64,000 nucleotides of DNA from the NCBI GenBank assembly GCA_966211955.1, contig CBIHOF010000001.1:124001-188000 (forward strand), read 5' to 3'. This document shows positions 34,133-42,900 of this stretch, piece after piece; within the stretch, counting starts at the first letter, position 1; each line of letters begins with the position of its first letter. This DNA comes from Albitalea sp966211955 (GTDB lineage: Bacteria; Pseudomonadota; Gammaproteobacteria; Burkholderiales; Burkholderiaceae_C). The translations under genes were made by a program, and so were the position numbers. The notes beneath the pieces were generated by a model, which was given only the letters and a program-made list of their open reading frames with translations, searched no databases and was not told the origin of the DNA.

Positions 34133-35398
34133 TCAGGCGTCCGCGCAGCCCGCGGCGCGGGACAGCAGCAGCTCCTTCTCCTTCAGGTTGCGGGCGAGCG
34201 ATGCCGCCTTCTCGAACTCCGCACGCGCTTCGCTGCGCCGCCCGAGCTTGGCCAGCAGGTCGCCGCGCACGCTGGGCAGCAGGTGGTAGTTCTTGAGCGC
34301 AGGCTCGGCGAGCAATTCATCCACCAGTTCCAGCCCCGCCGCCGGCCCGAAGGCCATGGAGATGGCCACCGCGCGATTGAGCGACACGACGGGCGAGGGC
34401 GCGAGCTGCGAGAGCGCGTCGTACAGGGCGGCGATGCGAGCCCAGTCCGTCTCGTCTGCCGCTCGGGCCCGCGCGTGGCAGGCGGCAATGGCGGCCTGAA
34501 GGGCGTAAGGCCCGAGGCTTCCGCCGAGCGCCTCGGCCCGCTCCAGCGCCGTGAAGCCGCGGCGGATGAGCAACTGATCCCACTTCGCGCGGTTCTGTTC
34601 CAGCAGCAGCACCGGCTCGCCGGCCGGGCCTACGCGAGCGCGGGAGCGCGAGGCCTGGATTTCCATGAGTGCGACGAGCCCGTGAACCTCCGGCTCGCGC
34701 GGTGTCAACTCGGCCACGATGCGGCCGAGCCGCAAGGCTTCCTCGCACAGCGCCGGCCGCATCCAGTCATCACCTGCGGTGGCTGAATAGCCTTCGTTGA
34801 AGATGAGGTAGATGACTTCCAGCACCGATGCTAGACGCGACGGCAGCTCGTCGGCCCGCGGCACCTCGAAGGGCACATGCGCTTCCGACAATGTGCGCTT
34901 GGCGCGCACGATGCGCTGGGCAATGGTCGGCTCGGGCACCAGGAAGGCCCGAGCGATCTCATCGGTGGTGAGTCCGCCCAGCATGCGCAGCGTGAGCGCC
35001 ACCCTCGCCTCGGTCGAGAGCACCGGGTGGCAGGCGGTGAAGACCAGCCGCAGCAGGTCGTCGCCGATGTCGTCGTCCAGCAGTTCGGTGAAGTCCACGC
35101 GCGCCACCTCCTCGCGCAGGGCCATTTCGTGGCCGAGCTCTTCGTGCTTTCGGGCCAGCAGCTGCTGCCGGCGCAGCCAGTCGAGCGCGCGGTTCTTGGC
35201 GGCGGCGGTGAGCCAGGCGCCGGGGTTGTCGGGCACGCCCGTCGCGGGCCAGGTCTCAAGTGCGGTGAGCAGCGTGTCCTGCGCCATTTCCTCGGCCAGG
35301 CCGACGTCTCGCAGCATGCGGGCCAGTGCGCCGATGATCTTGGCGGATTCGATGCGCCAGACGGCCTCGATGGCGCGGTGGGTGGGGGAGCTGCTCAT
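34133..35398 (-). CDS. ECF42-type RNA polymerase sigma factor with TPR-like C terminus
   Basis: A 421-residue sigma factor, about twice the usual ECF length. Region 2 is at about residues 10-75 (LARMLRDVGLAEEMAQDTLLTALETW, NPGAWLTAAAKNRALDWLRR) and region 4 at 120-175 (RVALTLRMLGGLTTDEIARAFLVPEPTIAQRIVRAKR). The long helical C-terminal extension (FNEGYSATAGDDW, LNRAVAISMAFGPAAGLELVD, RRSEARAEFEKAASLA) is the DUF6596/TPR region of ECF42. Such factors normally sit next to a DGPF/YCII protein; none is found here. A 16-codon frame upstream overlaps its start. Confidence 0.9.
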   Translation of the reverse strand: MSSSPTHRAIEAVWRIESAKIIGALARMLRDVGLAEEMAQDTLLTALETWPATGVPDNPGAWLTAAAKNRALDWLRRQQLLARKHEELGHEMALREEVARVDFTELLDDDIGDDLLRLVFTACHPVLSTEARVALTLRMLGGLTTDEIARAFLVPEPTIAQRIVRAKRTLSEAHVPFEVPRADELPSRLASVLEVIYLIFNEGYSATAGDDWMRPALCEEALRLGRIVAELTPREPEVHGLVALMEIQASRSRARVGPAGEPVLLLEQNRAKWDQLLIRRGFTALERAEALGGSLGPYALQAAIAACHARARAADETDWARIAALYDALSQLAPSPVVSLNRAVAISMAFGPAAGLELVDELLAEPALKNYHLLPSVRGDLLAKLGRRSEARAEFEKAASLARNLKEKELLLSRAAGCADA

Positions 35399-35445
35399 CG
35401 CGTGAGTCCGGCTCGGCGGGGTTGGATGCGGACGACGGTGTGCAT
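35395..35445 (-). CDS. Possible 16-residue leader peptide of the sigma factor
   Basis: ATG at 35445 is preceded by GGGAGAAACCCG and its frame runs 16 codons to a TGA that overlaps the sigma factor ATG (ATGA). The peptide MHTVVRIQPRRAGLTR is basic. The ribosome-binding site in front of it is better than any in front of the sigma gene, so it may mediate translational coupling, or it may be the stub of a lost partner gene. Confidence 0.35.
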   Translation of the reverse strand: MHTVVRIQPRRAGLTR

Positions 35446-35632
35446 CGGGTTTCTCCCAGGTTCGGCTTCGGGCTGCATCGCTGCCCTCATCTGCACGACG
35501 AACGGCGTGGGCCGGAATCGACAAGCCATGGTCAGTCCGGCAGGCCAGGCATCCAACATGTTGCCATGCAGTTCGTCCCGGCCTTCCGACAGTTCGTCGC
35601 ACGCTGACTAGCGGCAGCCGGAGCGCTCCGCT

Positions 35633-35661
35633 ATGGTGTGCTACATCACCAACACACCCAT
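35633..35661. promoter_or_regulatory. Interrupted palindrome upstream of the YtrA-type regulator
   Basis: GTGTG (35636-35640) and CACAC (35653-35657) are separated by 12 bases, with ATG/CAT flanks extending the symmetry. It lies 10 bases before the regulator start at 35671. YtrA-type GntR regulators autoregulate through such dyads. Confidence 0.5.
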
Positions 35662-35670
35662 GGATGCTGC

Positions 35671-36021
35671 ATGCCTTCCTGGAACAACGACTTGCCGATC
35701 TACCGGCAGCTGGCCGGCCACCTCGCCGGGCAGTTGCTCGACGGCGACCCGCCCGAGGGCGAGGCGATGCCGTCGGTGCGAACACTGGCCAGCCAGTACG
35801 TCATCAACCCGCTGACCGTGACCCGGGCGCTTCAATCCCTTGTGGACGACGGCCTGGTCGAAAGCCGACGCGGGCTGGGCATGTACGTGCAGCCTGGCGC
35901 TCGTCGCCGGCTTCTGCAGGCCGAGCGGGCGCGGTTCCTCAATGAAGAATGGCCGCTCATCGTCGCGAAACTGCGCCGCCTGGGCATCAAGCCGCAAGAC
36001 CTGGACTGGGAGCAGCAATGA
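35671..36021 (+). CDS. GntR-family regulator, YtrA subfamily
   Basis: A 116-residue regulator with the GntR winged helix LPIYRQLAGHLAGQLLDGDPPEGEAMPSVRTLASQYVINPLTVTRALQSLVDDGLVESRRGLGMYV (residues 9-75) and only a short helical tail, as in YtrA proteins. This subfamily typically represses its own ABC transporter operon. The ATG at 35671 fits; the stop overlaps the ATP-binding gene (ATGA). The palindrome at 35633 is the likely operator. Confidence 0.9.
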   Translation: MPSWNNDLPIYRQLAGHLAGQLLDGDPPEGEAMPSVRTLASQYVINPLTVTRALQSLVDDGLVESRRGLGMYVQPGARRRLLQAERARFLNEEWPLIVAKLRRLGIKPQDLDWEQQ

Positions 36022-36896
36022 ACGATGACCACCTGATTGAAGCCAAGGCCCTCAGCGTGCGCTACGGCCGCAAGACGGCCTGCGACGACCTCAACTTCGC
36101 GATTCCCAAGGGCCGCGTCGTCGGCCTGCTGGGCCACAACGGCGCGGGCAAGACATCGCTGATGAAGGCGTTGGTCGGCCTGCTGCCGGCCGAGGGCGAG
36201 CTGAGCGTGATGGGCCTGAAGCCCGCTACCCAGCGCGTGGCGCTGCTGCAATCGCTGTGCTACATCCCTGACGTGGCCATCCTGCCGCGCTGGGCGCGCG
36301 TGGACCAGCTCATCACCCTGATGTCCGGCCTGCATCCGCGCTTCTCGGCAGAGCGTGCCCGGGCCCTGCTCAAGCGCACGAGCGTGGGCTTGAGCGACAA
36401 GGTCAAGACACTGTCGAAAGGCATGGTCGTGCAGCTGCACCTGTCGCTCATCGCGGCCATCGATGCGCGGGTGATGATCCTCGACGAGCCCACGCTCGGC
36501 CTGGACATCCTGTCGCGCAAGTCCTTCTACGAAATGCTCATCGACGAGTGGTGCGACGGCGAGCGCACGGTCATCATCTCCACGCACCAGGTGGAGGAGA
36601 TCGAGACGCTGCTGAGCGACGTGATGATCCTCAACGAAGGCAAGCTGGTGCTCAACATCAGCCTGGAAGACGTGGACCGCCGCTTCGTCGCGCTCAGCCA
36701 CGACGCGTTGAGCGCCGAGCGCATCGCAGCCGCGCATCCGCTGCTGCGATACCGGCAGCAAGGCGAGGCCATCGCGCTCTTCGATGGGGCACCGGCGGAG
36801 GACATCGCCGCGCTCGGCCAGCGCATGCGGCCCAAGCTCGTCGACCTCTTCGTCGCACTCACCCGCGCCCCTGAACTCGACCGCACGGTGGCCTGA
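36018..36896 (+). CDS. ABC transporter ATP-binding protein
   Basis: A 292-residue ATPase. Walker A is GLLGHNGAGKTSLMKAL, the signature is the degenerate LSKGMVVQLHLSL, Walker B is VMILDEPTLGLD, and the switch His is in ISTHQVEE. A C-terminal ~70-residue extension follows (ISLEDVDRRFVALSHDAL). This is an exporter-type ATPase of the kind paired with YtrA-type regulators and a single permease gene. It overlaps the regulator and lies 24 bp before the permease. Confidence 0.92.
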   Translation: MNDDHLIEAKALSVRYGRKTACDDLNFAIPKGRVVGLLGHNGAGKTSLMKALVGLLPAEGELSVMGLKPATQRVALLQSLCYIPDVAILPRWARVDQLITLMSGLHPRFSAERARALLKRTSVGLSDKVKTLSKGMVVQLHLSLIAAIDARVMILDEPTLGLDILSRKSFYEMLIDEWCDGERTVIISTHQVEEIETLLSDVMILNEGKLVLNISLEDVDRRFVALSHDALSAERIAAAHPLLRYRQQGEAIALFDGAPAEDIAALGQRMRPKLVDLFVALTRAPELDRTVA

Positions 36897-36920
36897 ACGG
36901 CGCACCGAGGAGACCCTTCC

Positions 36921-37802
36921 ATGACGACCTTCAAGACCCTGCTGCTGCGCGAATGGATGCAGCACCACCGCGGCTGGCTCGCGGTGATGTTCGTGCCGCC
37001 GCTGCTCGTGCTCGCGGTGTTCCTGTTCACTGACAAGGGCCACATCCAGCCGCACATGCCGCTCGCGCTGATGGTGGGCACCATCGTCGCCACCACTGCC
37101 TTCGTGTTCTTCGTCACCTGGATCGTGACCTTCATCCAGGCCTCGGGCCTGGCGCGGCGCGATCACCAGGACCGCTCCATCGAGTTCTGGCTGTCGCTGC
37201 CGGTGTCCAACACCACGAGCGTGGGCGCCACCCTGGTCATGCACACCTTGCTGGTCCCGCTGATGGCGCTGGGCGTGGGCTACCTGTGCAGCCTGGTGGT
37301 CGGCGTGCTGGGCGTGACGCTGACCTCGGGCCCCGCCGGTCTGGTGGCGGTGCCCTGGACGTCGACCATCCTGGGCAGCCTCGCGACGCTGGTTCGGGTG
37401 GCCTTCGGCACCTTGCTCGGCGTGCTGTGGGTGCTTCCGCTGCTGCTGCTGGCGATGGCCTCGTCCGCCTGGCTCAAGCGCTGGGGCGTGCCGGTGCTTG
37501 TGGCCGCGCTCGTCGCGGGGCATGTGATGCTGAGCCAGGTCTACGGCATCACGGTCATTGCCGACACCGCGACCGAGCTCTTCAACAACGCGATGGTCTC
37601 GCTCATCCACGGCGCGCCGCCGGGGTTCAATCCGAAGAATGCGGAAGAACTCTTCATCAACGGCTGGCCGGTCACGCCGCACTGGTTGGTGAGCGATGCG
37701 ATGGCGTCGGTGGGGGAGCTCGCGAGCCCGCTGTTCCTCTTCGCGCTGATCACGAGCGCGGTGTGCTTCGGCCTGCTGGTGCTGCGCCGCTCGCGGGCTT
37801 GA
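36921..37802 (+). CDS. ABC transporter permease
   Basis: A 293-residue membrane protein with about six hydrophobic segments (WLAVMFVPPLLVLAVFLF, LMVGTIVATTAFVFFVTWIV, LGVGYLCSLVVGVLGVTL, LLGVLWVLPLLLLAMASSAW, VPVLVAALVAGHVMLSQVYG, LFLFALITSAVCFGLLVL). It forms the membrane part of the exporter with the preceding ATPase. Substrate is unknown; YtrA-controlled systems often respond to cell-wall-active compounds. GAGGAG precedes the ATG. Confidence 0.88.
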   Translation: MTTFKTLLLREWMQHHRGWLAVMFVPPLLVLAVFLFTDKGHIQPHMPLALMVGTIVATTAFVFFVTWIVTFIQASGLARRDHQDRSIEFWLSLPVSNTTSVGATLVMHTLLVPLMALGVGYLCSLVVGVLGVTLTSGPAGLVAVPWTSTILGSLATLVRVAFGTLLGVLWVLPLLLLAMASSAWLKRWGVPVLVAALVAGHVMLSQVYGITVIADTATELFNNAMVSLIHGAPPGFNPKNAEELFINGWPVTPHWLVSDAMASVGELASPLFLFALITSAVCFGLLVLRRSRA

Positions 37803-37808
37803 GTGCCA

Positions 37809-38447
37809 CTACCGCAGGTACTTCGCCCGCAGATAGTTCAGATAGTCCTTCGACTCGCCCCTCACATAGGGCGACAGCAAGGTCAGCGTGTAGTACGCCG
37901 CCAGCGCGGATGGCCCGTAAGCCGGCGCCTTCTGCGGCGGCGTCAGCCGCTTGAAGGAGAACCAGCAGGTCGTGGAGAACACGATCTGCAAGGCCAGCAT
38001 CTCCACGTCCTCGGGCGTTGCCGAGATCACGCCGGCCTCGGCGAGCCCCGCGCACATCGCCTTCGTTGCCACCAGGTTGCGCGCCGTGAGCGACTGGGCG
38101 CGCGTCTCCAGCTGAGGAAACTCCTTCAGCAGGTAGTCGATGTCGCGGTAGATGAAGCGGTACTCGTCGATCGCTTCATACGTGAGGTGCAGCGACAGCC
38201 ACAGGTCGTCCAGCGCGGTGACCGAGGCGTTCGCATCGATGCACGGCGCGAAGCGTTCCTCGAAGCGGCGGAACAGCCAGGTGACGATCAGTTCCTTGGT
38301 GCGGAAGTGGTAGTGCAGGTTGCCCGCGCTCATGCCCAGCTCCGCCGCGATGCGGTGGGTGGACACGCCCGCGAGACCTTCCTGGTTGAACAGCGCCAGG
38401 CTGGTCTCGAGGATGCGGTCTCTCGTCCTGGTTGCGGCCGCCGCCAT
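37809..38447 (-). CDS. TetR/AcrR-family regulator
   Basis: A 212-residue regulator. The N-terminal HTH is TRDRILETSLALFNQEGLAGVSTHRIAAELGMSAGNLHYHFRTKELI (residues 8-54). The C-terminal part contains ALDDLWLSLHLTYEAIDEYRFIYRDIDYLL, as in TetR proteins often linked to lipid or PHA metabolism. It starts 11 bp downstream of the phasin-like gene on the same strand, so the two are probably cotranscribed and the regulator may control granule-associated genes. Confidence 0.88.
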   Translation of the reverse strand: MAAAATRTRDRILETSLALFNQEGLAGVSTHRIAAELGMSAGNLHYHFRTKELIVTWLFRRFEERFAPCIDANASVTALDDLWLSLHLTYEAIDEYRFIYRDIDYLLKEFPQLETRAQSLTARNLVATKAMCAGLAEAGVISATPEDVEMLALQIVFSTTCWFSFKRLTPPQKAPAYGPSALAAYYTLTLLSPYVRGESKDYLNYLRAKYLR

Positions 38448-38458
38448 GCTGGCTCGCC

Positions 38459-38974
38459 TCAGCGCGACGTGGTCTTGCGGCTGGTGGGCTTGCCGCTCGC
38501 GGCGCGCTTTTTCGGCGACGGCGGCGGCGCCTGGATGCGTTGAAGGTGTTCGTTGATGGCTTCGAGCTGTTGACACAAGGCGGCCAGTGCCTGCGGCGAC
38601 GGCATGCCCAGGCGTTCCAGCGAACGGGCCACGCGCTGGTCGAAGATTTCCTCGAACTTCTCGATGCCGCTGGCGACACCGGTATTCAGCAGCTTGGTCT
38701 CGCGCGCCGAGCGGTCGCTCGCGGATTGCGTGGTGTCCAGGCCGAGCAGCGCCTCGAAGACGCGGCTTTGTCGCGTGACGACATCGTCGCGCACGTCATT
38801 GAGTGCCTTCAGGCCGGCTCGCAGCAGCGCCTTGGCGCCCGTCTGCTTCTCGGGTTCGGCAGCGGGAGCCGAGGGCAGGGCTTGAGGTTTGACGCGAACC
38901 TTCGAGGTCGCAGCGCTGCCGCTCGTTGCCGAGCCAACACGCTTGTCCGTGCCCTTGTTCGACCTTGCAGCCAT
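38459..38974 (-). CDS. Phasin-like PHA granule-associated protein
   Basis: A 171-residue protein with a basic, low-complexity N terminus, a helical phasin-like core (GAKALLRAGLKALNDVRDDVVTRQSRVFEALLG, SGIEKFEEIFDQRVARSLERLGMPSPQALAAL, LEAINEHLQRIQ) and a Lys/Arg-rich tail (PKKRAASGKPTSRKTTSR). This layout fits polyhydroxyalkanoate granule-associated proteins that coat granules or tether them to DNA. The ATG at 38974 is preferred; an ATG at 39007 falls at the edge of a hairpin repeat. Downstream is the TetR gene. Confidence 0.75.
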   Translation of the reverse strand: MAARSNKGTDKRVGSATSGSAATSKVRVKPQALPSAPAAEPEKQTGAKALLRAGLKALNDVRDDVVTRQSRVFEALLGLDTTQSASDRSARETKLLNTGVASGIEKFEEIFDQRVARSLERLGMPSPQALAALCQQLEAINEHLQRIQAPPPSPKKRAASGKPTSRKTTSR

Positions 38975-39007
38975 CGCATCAGCCCCCGTGTGCGTCAAAG
39001 ACTTCAA

Positions 39008-39070
39008 CCACGGAGGACACAGAGAACCCAGGGAAGAGCGCCTCCTCCGTGTTCTCTGTGTCCTCTGTGG
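39008..39070. repeat. 20-bp inverted repeat upstream of phasin-like gene
   Basis: CCACGGAGGACACAGAGAAC (39008-39027) pairs with the segment at 39051-39070 with one mismatch around a 23-base loop. Elements of this sequence type (CTCTGTGTCCTCTGTGG) are recurrent intergenic repeats in proteobacterial genomes. It lies between the two phasin-like genes and could form an mRNA hairpin. Confidence 0.75.
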
Positions 39071-39122
39071 CGAGATGAATCCAGGCCGCGGCCGGAAACG
39101 CTCCGGCCGCGTGCCGCGAGGA

Positions 39123-39683
39123 TTATGCGCGGCGGGTCGTGCGGGTCTTGCGGGCGGCAGTCTTCTTGACCACGGCCTTGCGAGCTGCCTTGCGGGCCGG
39201 CTTCTTCGCCGTCACGGCGTCAGCGCCGACGACGCGGTCGGACAGGCGCTTGCTGCCCTGGGCCACGAAGTTGCTGATCTGCAGCGACACCTGAGCCGCG
39301 GGCATGGCCAGCGAGCTCGCAGTGCCGATGACGGCCGGGGGCAGCACGCCTTCAAGCTTGGTGCCGGCTTGAGCGATGCGCTCGATGCCGGCTTGCGCGC
39401 CCTGGCTCAGGCGGTCGATGGTGGCATCGGCACCGGCGGCACCGGCGTTCAGGCCGTTGGCCACCACGCCGCTGACTTGTTGCTGCACGCCGATCACGCG
39501 GGCCTTGACGGTGTCGCTGACGAGCGGCAGCTGACGCGCATTGACCGCGGCGGCGAAACGCTCGTTGACGACGCCAACGGCGCGCTCGGTGCTCACGCGG
39601 TAGGCGCGAACCAGGTGCTTGCCGGCTTCTTGGTATTGGCCGACGACATCGATGGCGACATTGCTCAGGGTGGGCTGGGACAT
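39123..39683 (-). CDS. Phasin-like protein with histone-like basic tail
   Basis: A 186-residue Ala-rich helical protein: QYQEAGKHLVRAYRVSTERAV, FAAAVNARQLPLVSDTVKARV, IERIAQAGTKLEGVLPPAV, and a 30-residue tail made of AKKPARKAARKAVVKKTAA-type repeats ending TRRA. The core resembles phasin/apolipoprotein-like helices and the tail resembles PhaF/AlgP or H1-like DNA-binding tails, so it may link PHA granules to the nucleoid. The ATG has GGAGG located close upstream. It is separated from the second phasin-like gene by the hairpin repeat. Confidence 0.75.
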   Translation of the reverse strand: MSQPTLSNVAIDVVGQYQEAGKHLVRAYRVSTERAVGVVNERFAAAVNARQLPLVSDTVKARVIGVQQQVSGVVANGLNAGAAGADATIDRLSQGAQAGIERIAQAGTKLEGVLPPAVIGTASSLAMPAAQVSLQISNFVAQGSKRLSDRVVGADAVTAKKPARKAARKAVVKKTAARKTRTTRRA

Positions 39684-39843
39684 GAATCCTCCGGTGGGTT
39701 TGACAGGGTGTGGGCCGGATCATCAGCGCGCGGCCATGGGCACGAAAAGCTAGAAGCGGTGGAAAGTTAGGACAAGTGCCCTAGAGGCGTGGCCGCCGCG
39801 CCGGTGTTCCCGAACGCCCGCAGCGAGGGTTCGTACGGGGGCA

Positions 39844-39859
39844 GTAACCCATTGGTAAC
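39844..39859 (+). promoter_or_regulatory. GTAAC-N6-GTAAC direct repeat, site 1 (SARP-type)
   Basis: GTAAC at 39844-39848 and 39855-39859 repeat with an 11-bp period, 87 bp before the regulator gene. A weak -10 (TACAAC) follows 11 bases later at 39871. The same double motif with identical spacing occurs at 43348, before the next operon. Confidence 0.6.
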
Positions 39860-39945
39860 GCGCCGGCCACTACAACACAATTCCAATGCCACGCTGAAGT
39901 CCGGCGCCCCTCGCCGGACCGGGTCATGGCGTGGGAGAGTCGACG

Positions 39946-42900
39946 ATGCCGGCCACTACCGTGCACACCGCGCCCGACACGCCGGCTGCTTCGCGCTGGC
40001 GGCTGGTGCTGCTCGGCTTGCCGCGCCTTGCACGTGACGTGCCGCCCGCTTCGCTACGGCTGTCCCCCAAGGACGCAGCCTTGCTGGCGGTCGTCGCGCT
40101 CGACGGGCCGGTGGCTGCGGACCACGTGGCGAGCCTGCTGTGGCCGGACGTGGACGCGCACAAGGCCGACACCAACCTGCGCCAGCGCTTGTTCAGGCTG
40201 CGGCGCGAATGCGCAGCCGCGGTGGTGGACACGGGCAGCCTGCTGCAGCTGGCGGCAGACGTCGACACGGACCTTCGCGCAGGCCTCGCGAGAATCGATG
40301 CCGACCCGCAGGCCGCACGCGACGAACTGCTGGGCGATCTCGAATTCGACGACCTGCCCGACCTCGCGGGATGGCTGCGCACAGCGCGCTCGCGCTGGCA
40401 CGAACAACGCAATGCAGCCCTGGCCGCCGCTGCCGCGCAATTCGAATCGGACGGTGCCATCGCACGCGGCCTCGTCTACGCCGAACGCCTGGCCGAGGCC
40501 GATCCGCTGTCGGAGCACGCACAGCGCCGGTTGATGCGGCTGCATTACCTGCGTGGCGACTGCAGCGCCGCCATCGCAGGTTTCGAACGCTTCGAGCAGC
40601 GCCTGAAGGACGAGCTGGGCGCGCGGCCGTCGGCGGAAACCATCGAGTTGCTGGCCACCATCGAGCGCGGTGCGGCGTCGTTGCCTGCTCGCCGCGCCGT
40701 CGCGCCGGCGAGCCTGCTTCGTCCGCCGCGCCTGGTCGGGCGCGCCGCACAGTCGCTCGCGATGGCGCAAGCCTGGTCTTGCCATCGTGCTTTCGTGCTG
40801 CTGGGGGAAGCCGGCATCGGCAAGACGCGGCTGCTGCAGGACTTCACGACGCGTGCCGAGCATGTCGTGTCGGTGCAGGCGCGGCCAGGCGAAGGTGGCA
40901 TCGCCTACGCCATGCTGGCGCGCCTGCTGCGGGCGGTGCTCGCGCTCGGCACTGCGCCGCCCGACGATGCGCGCCGGCAGGCACTCGCTCTCGTCCTGCC
41001 TGAGCTCGGTGATGCTGCATCGCTTGCGGGTGCGGCGCAGCGGCTGCTGCTGCAACGTGCGGTCGATTCCACGCTGGCCGACGCCGCATCGGCGGGCCTG
41101 CGTGCCGTCATCGTCGACGACCTTCACTTTGCCGATGACGCGAGCGTGGAGTTCCTGCAGTCGCTCACGCAGTCCGAGACCTTGGCGATGCTCGATTGGG
41201 GCTTCGCGCATCGGACGGCCGAAACCAGCGCCGCGGTGACGGCGCTCCATGCCGCGCTCGAAGAAGATCGCCGGCTGGAGTCGATCCCGCTCGCGCCGCT
41301 CAGCCTCGTGCAGATGACCGAGTTGATCGAGTCGCTGGCCTTGCCCGAGCTCGATTCGGCCAAGCTCGGGCCCGCCTTGCTCAAGCACACCGGTGGCAAT
41401 CCGCTGTTTGCGCTGGAAACACTGAAGGACATGGTGCTGGCTGGCCTCACGGCCGAAGGACGGTTGCCTCAGCCCAATACCGTGGGCGCGCTGATCGAGC
41501 GGCGCTTGTCGCAACTGTCGCCTGGCGCGCTCAAGCTCGCACGCACCGCCGCGTTGGCCGGGCCGCAATTTGGCGCGGAGCTGGCCGTGGCGGTGCTGGA
41601 GGCGCACCCGCTCGACATTGCCGAGCCTTGGCGCGAACTCGAGTCGGCACAGGTGATTCGCGATGGCGCCTTCGCGCACGACCTGATCTTCGAAGCCACG
41701 CTGGCCTCGGTGCCGCCGCCCATCGCGCAGCTGCTGCATCGGCGGATCGCTGCGTTCCTCGTGCAGCAGTGCGCGCAACCGGCCAGCATCGCGCCGCATT
41801 GGGCCGGCGCCCGCGAATGGACCCTGGCCGCCGATGCCTACGTGGCTGCCGCACGCCAGGCGCAATGCGCCTCGCAACGCAGCCATGAGGTCGAACTCTG
41901 GCATTCGGCGAGCGAGTGCTTCAACCAGGCCGCCGACGCCGACCGCTCGTTCGACGCACGCTGCGAGAGCATTCCCGCGCTGATCGTCGTGCACGGCGTC
42001 GCGCATGCGAACGGGGTGATCGACGCGCTGCTCGCGCAAGCCCACACCAACCGCCAACGCGTGGCCGCACTCACCGCGCGCGCCATCGCCGCGCTGATGG
42101 CCGCCGATCACGAGACGGGCGTGGCCGCCGCGGTGCAGGCGGGCGAGTTGGCACGGCAGCTCGATTCGCCATGGCCGCGCTTCGAGGCGGCACGCCTCCA
42201 CGCGGTGGGCCTCGCGCAAGGCGGCCATGCCAGCGACGCGCTTGCGGCCATCGAGCCGTTTCGCGACACCGTGGAGCGCGATGGCAACGTCGAGCACAAG
42301 GCTCACTTCTGGTCGGACTACGCCTATGTGCTGAACGCCGCCCGCCGCCTGCGCGACACGGCATCGGCGCTGGAGCGCGCGATCGACAACACGCGCGCCC
42401 AAGGCGACCTGTCCGAGCTCGCCACGCTGATCTCCAACCTGGCCACCGTCAAGGGCAACCTCGGCCATGCCGACGAGGCCCTGGAGCTCTCGCAACGCGC
42501 CTGGTCGCTGCAGGTTCAACTCGGCACCACCGACGGGCCGGCCGGCGGCGTGGTGGAGACCTACGTCGGCCTGTACTGCGGCATGGTCGGCCTCTACGAC
42601 GACGCGCTCGCTCGGCTCGATTCGGCCATTGCCCGCTTCGAGCGCGACGGCCAGAAGACGTGGATCGCCGTCGCGAACAACCACAAGGCGTGCTTCCTGA
42701 TGCAGTTGGGCCAGTTCGCCCGCGCGCGACAGGCGCTGGACCACGAAGCGCCGACGGTCGATTCCGTGCGGGCGCGCACCACGGCGCTGTCGGCCCGGCT
42801 GGATCACGCGCTCGGTCAAGCCGACGGTGGCGGCCTGTCTCGGGCGCTCGACATCCTGCGGCGCGGCGGCGACCCGCATGTGAGGATGCAGGCGCTCCTG

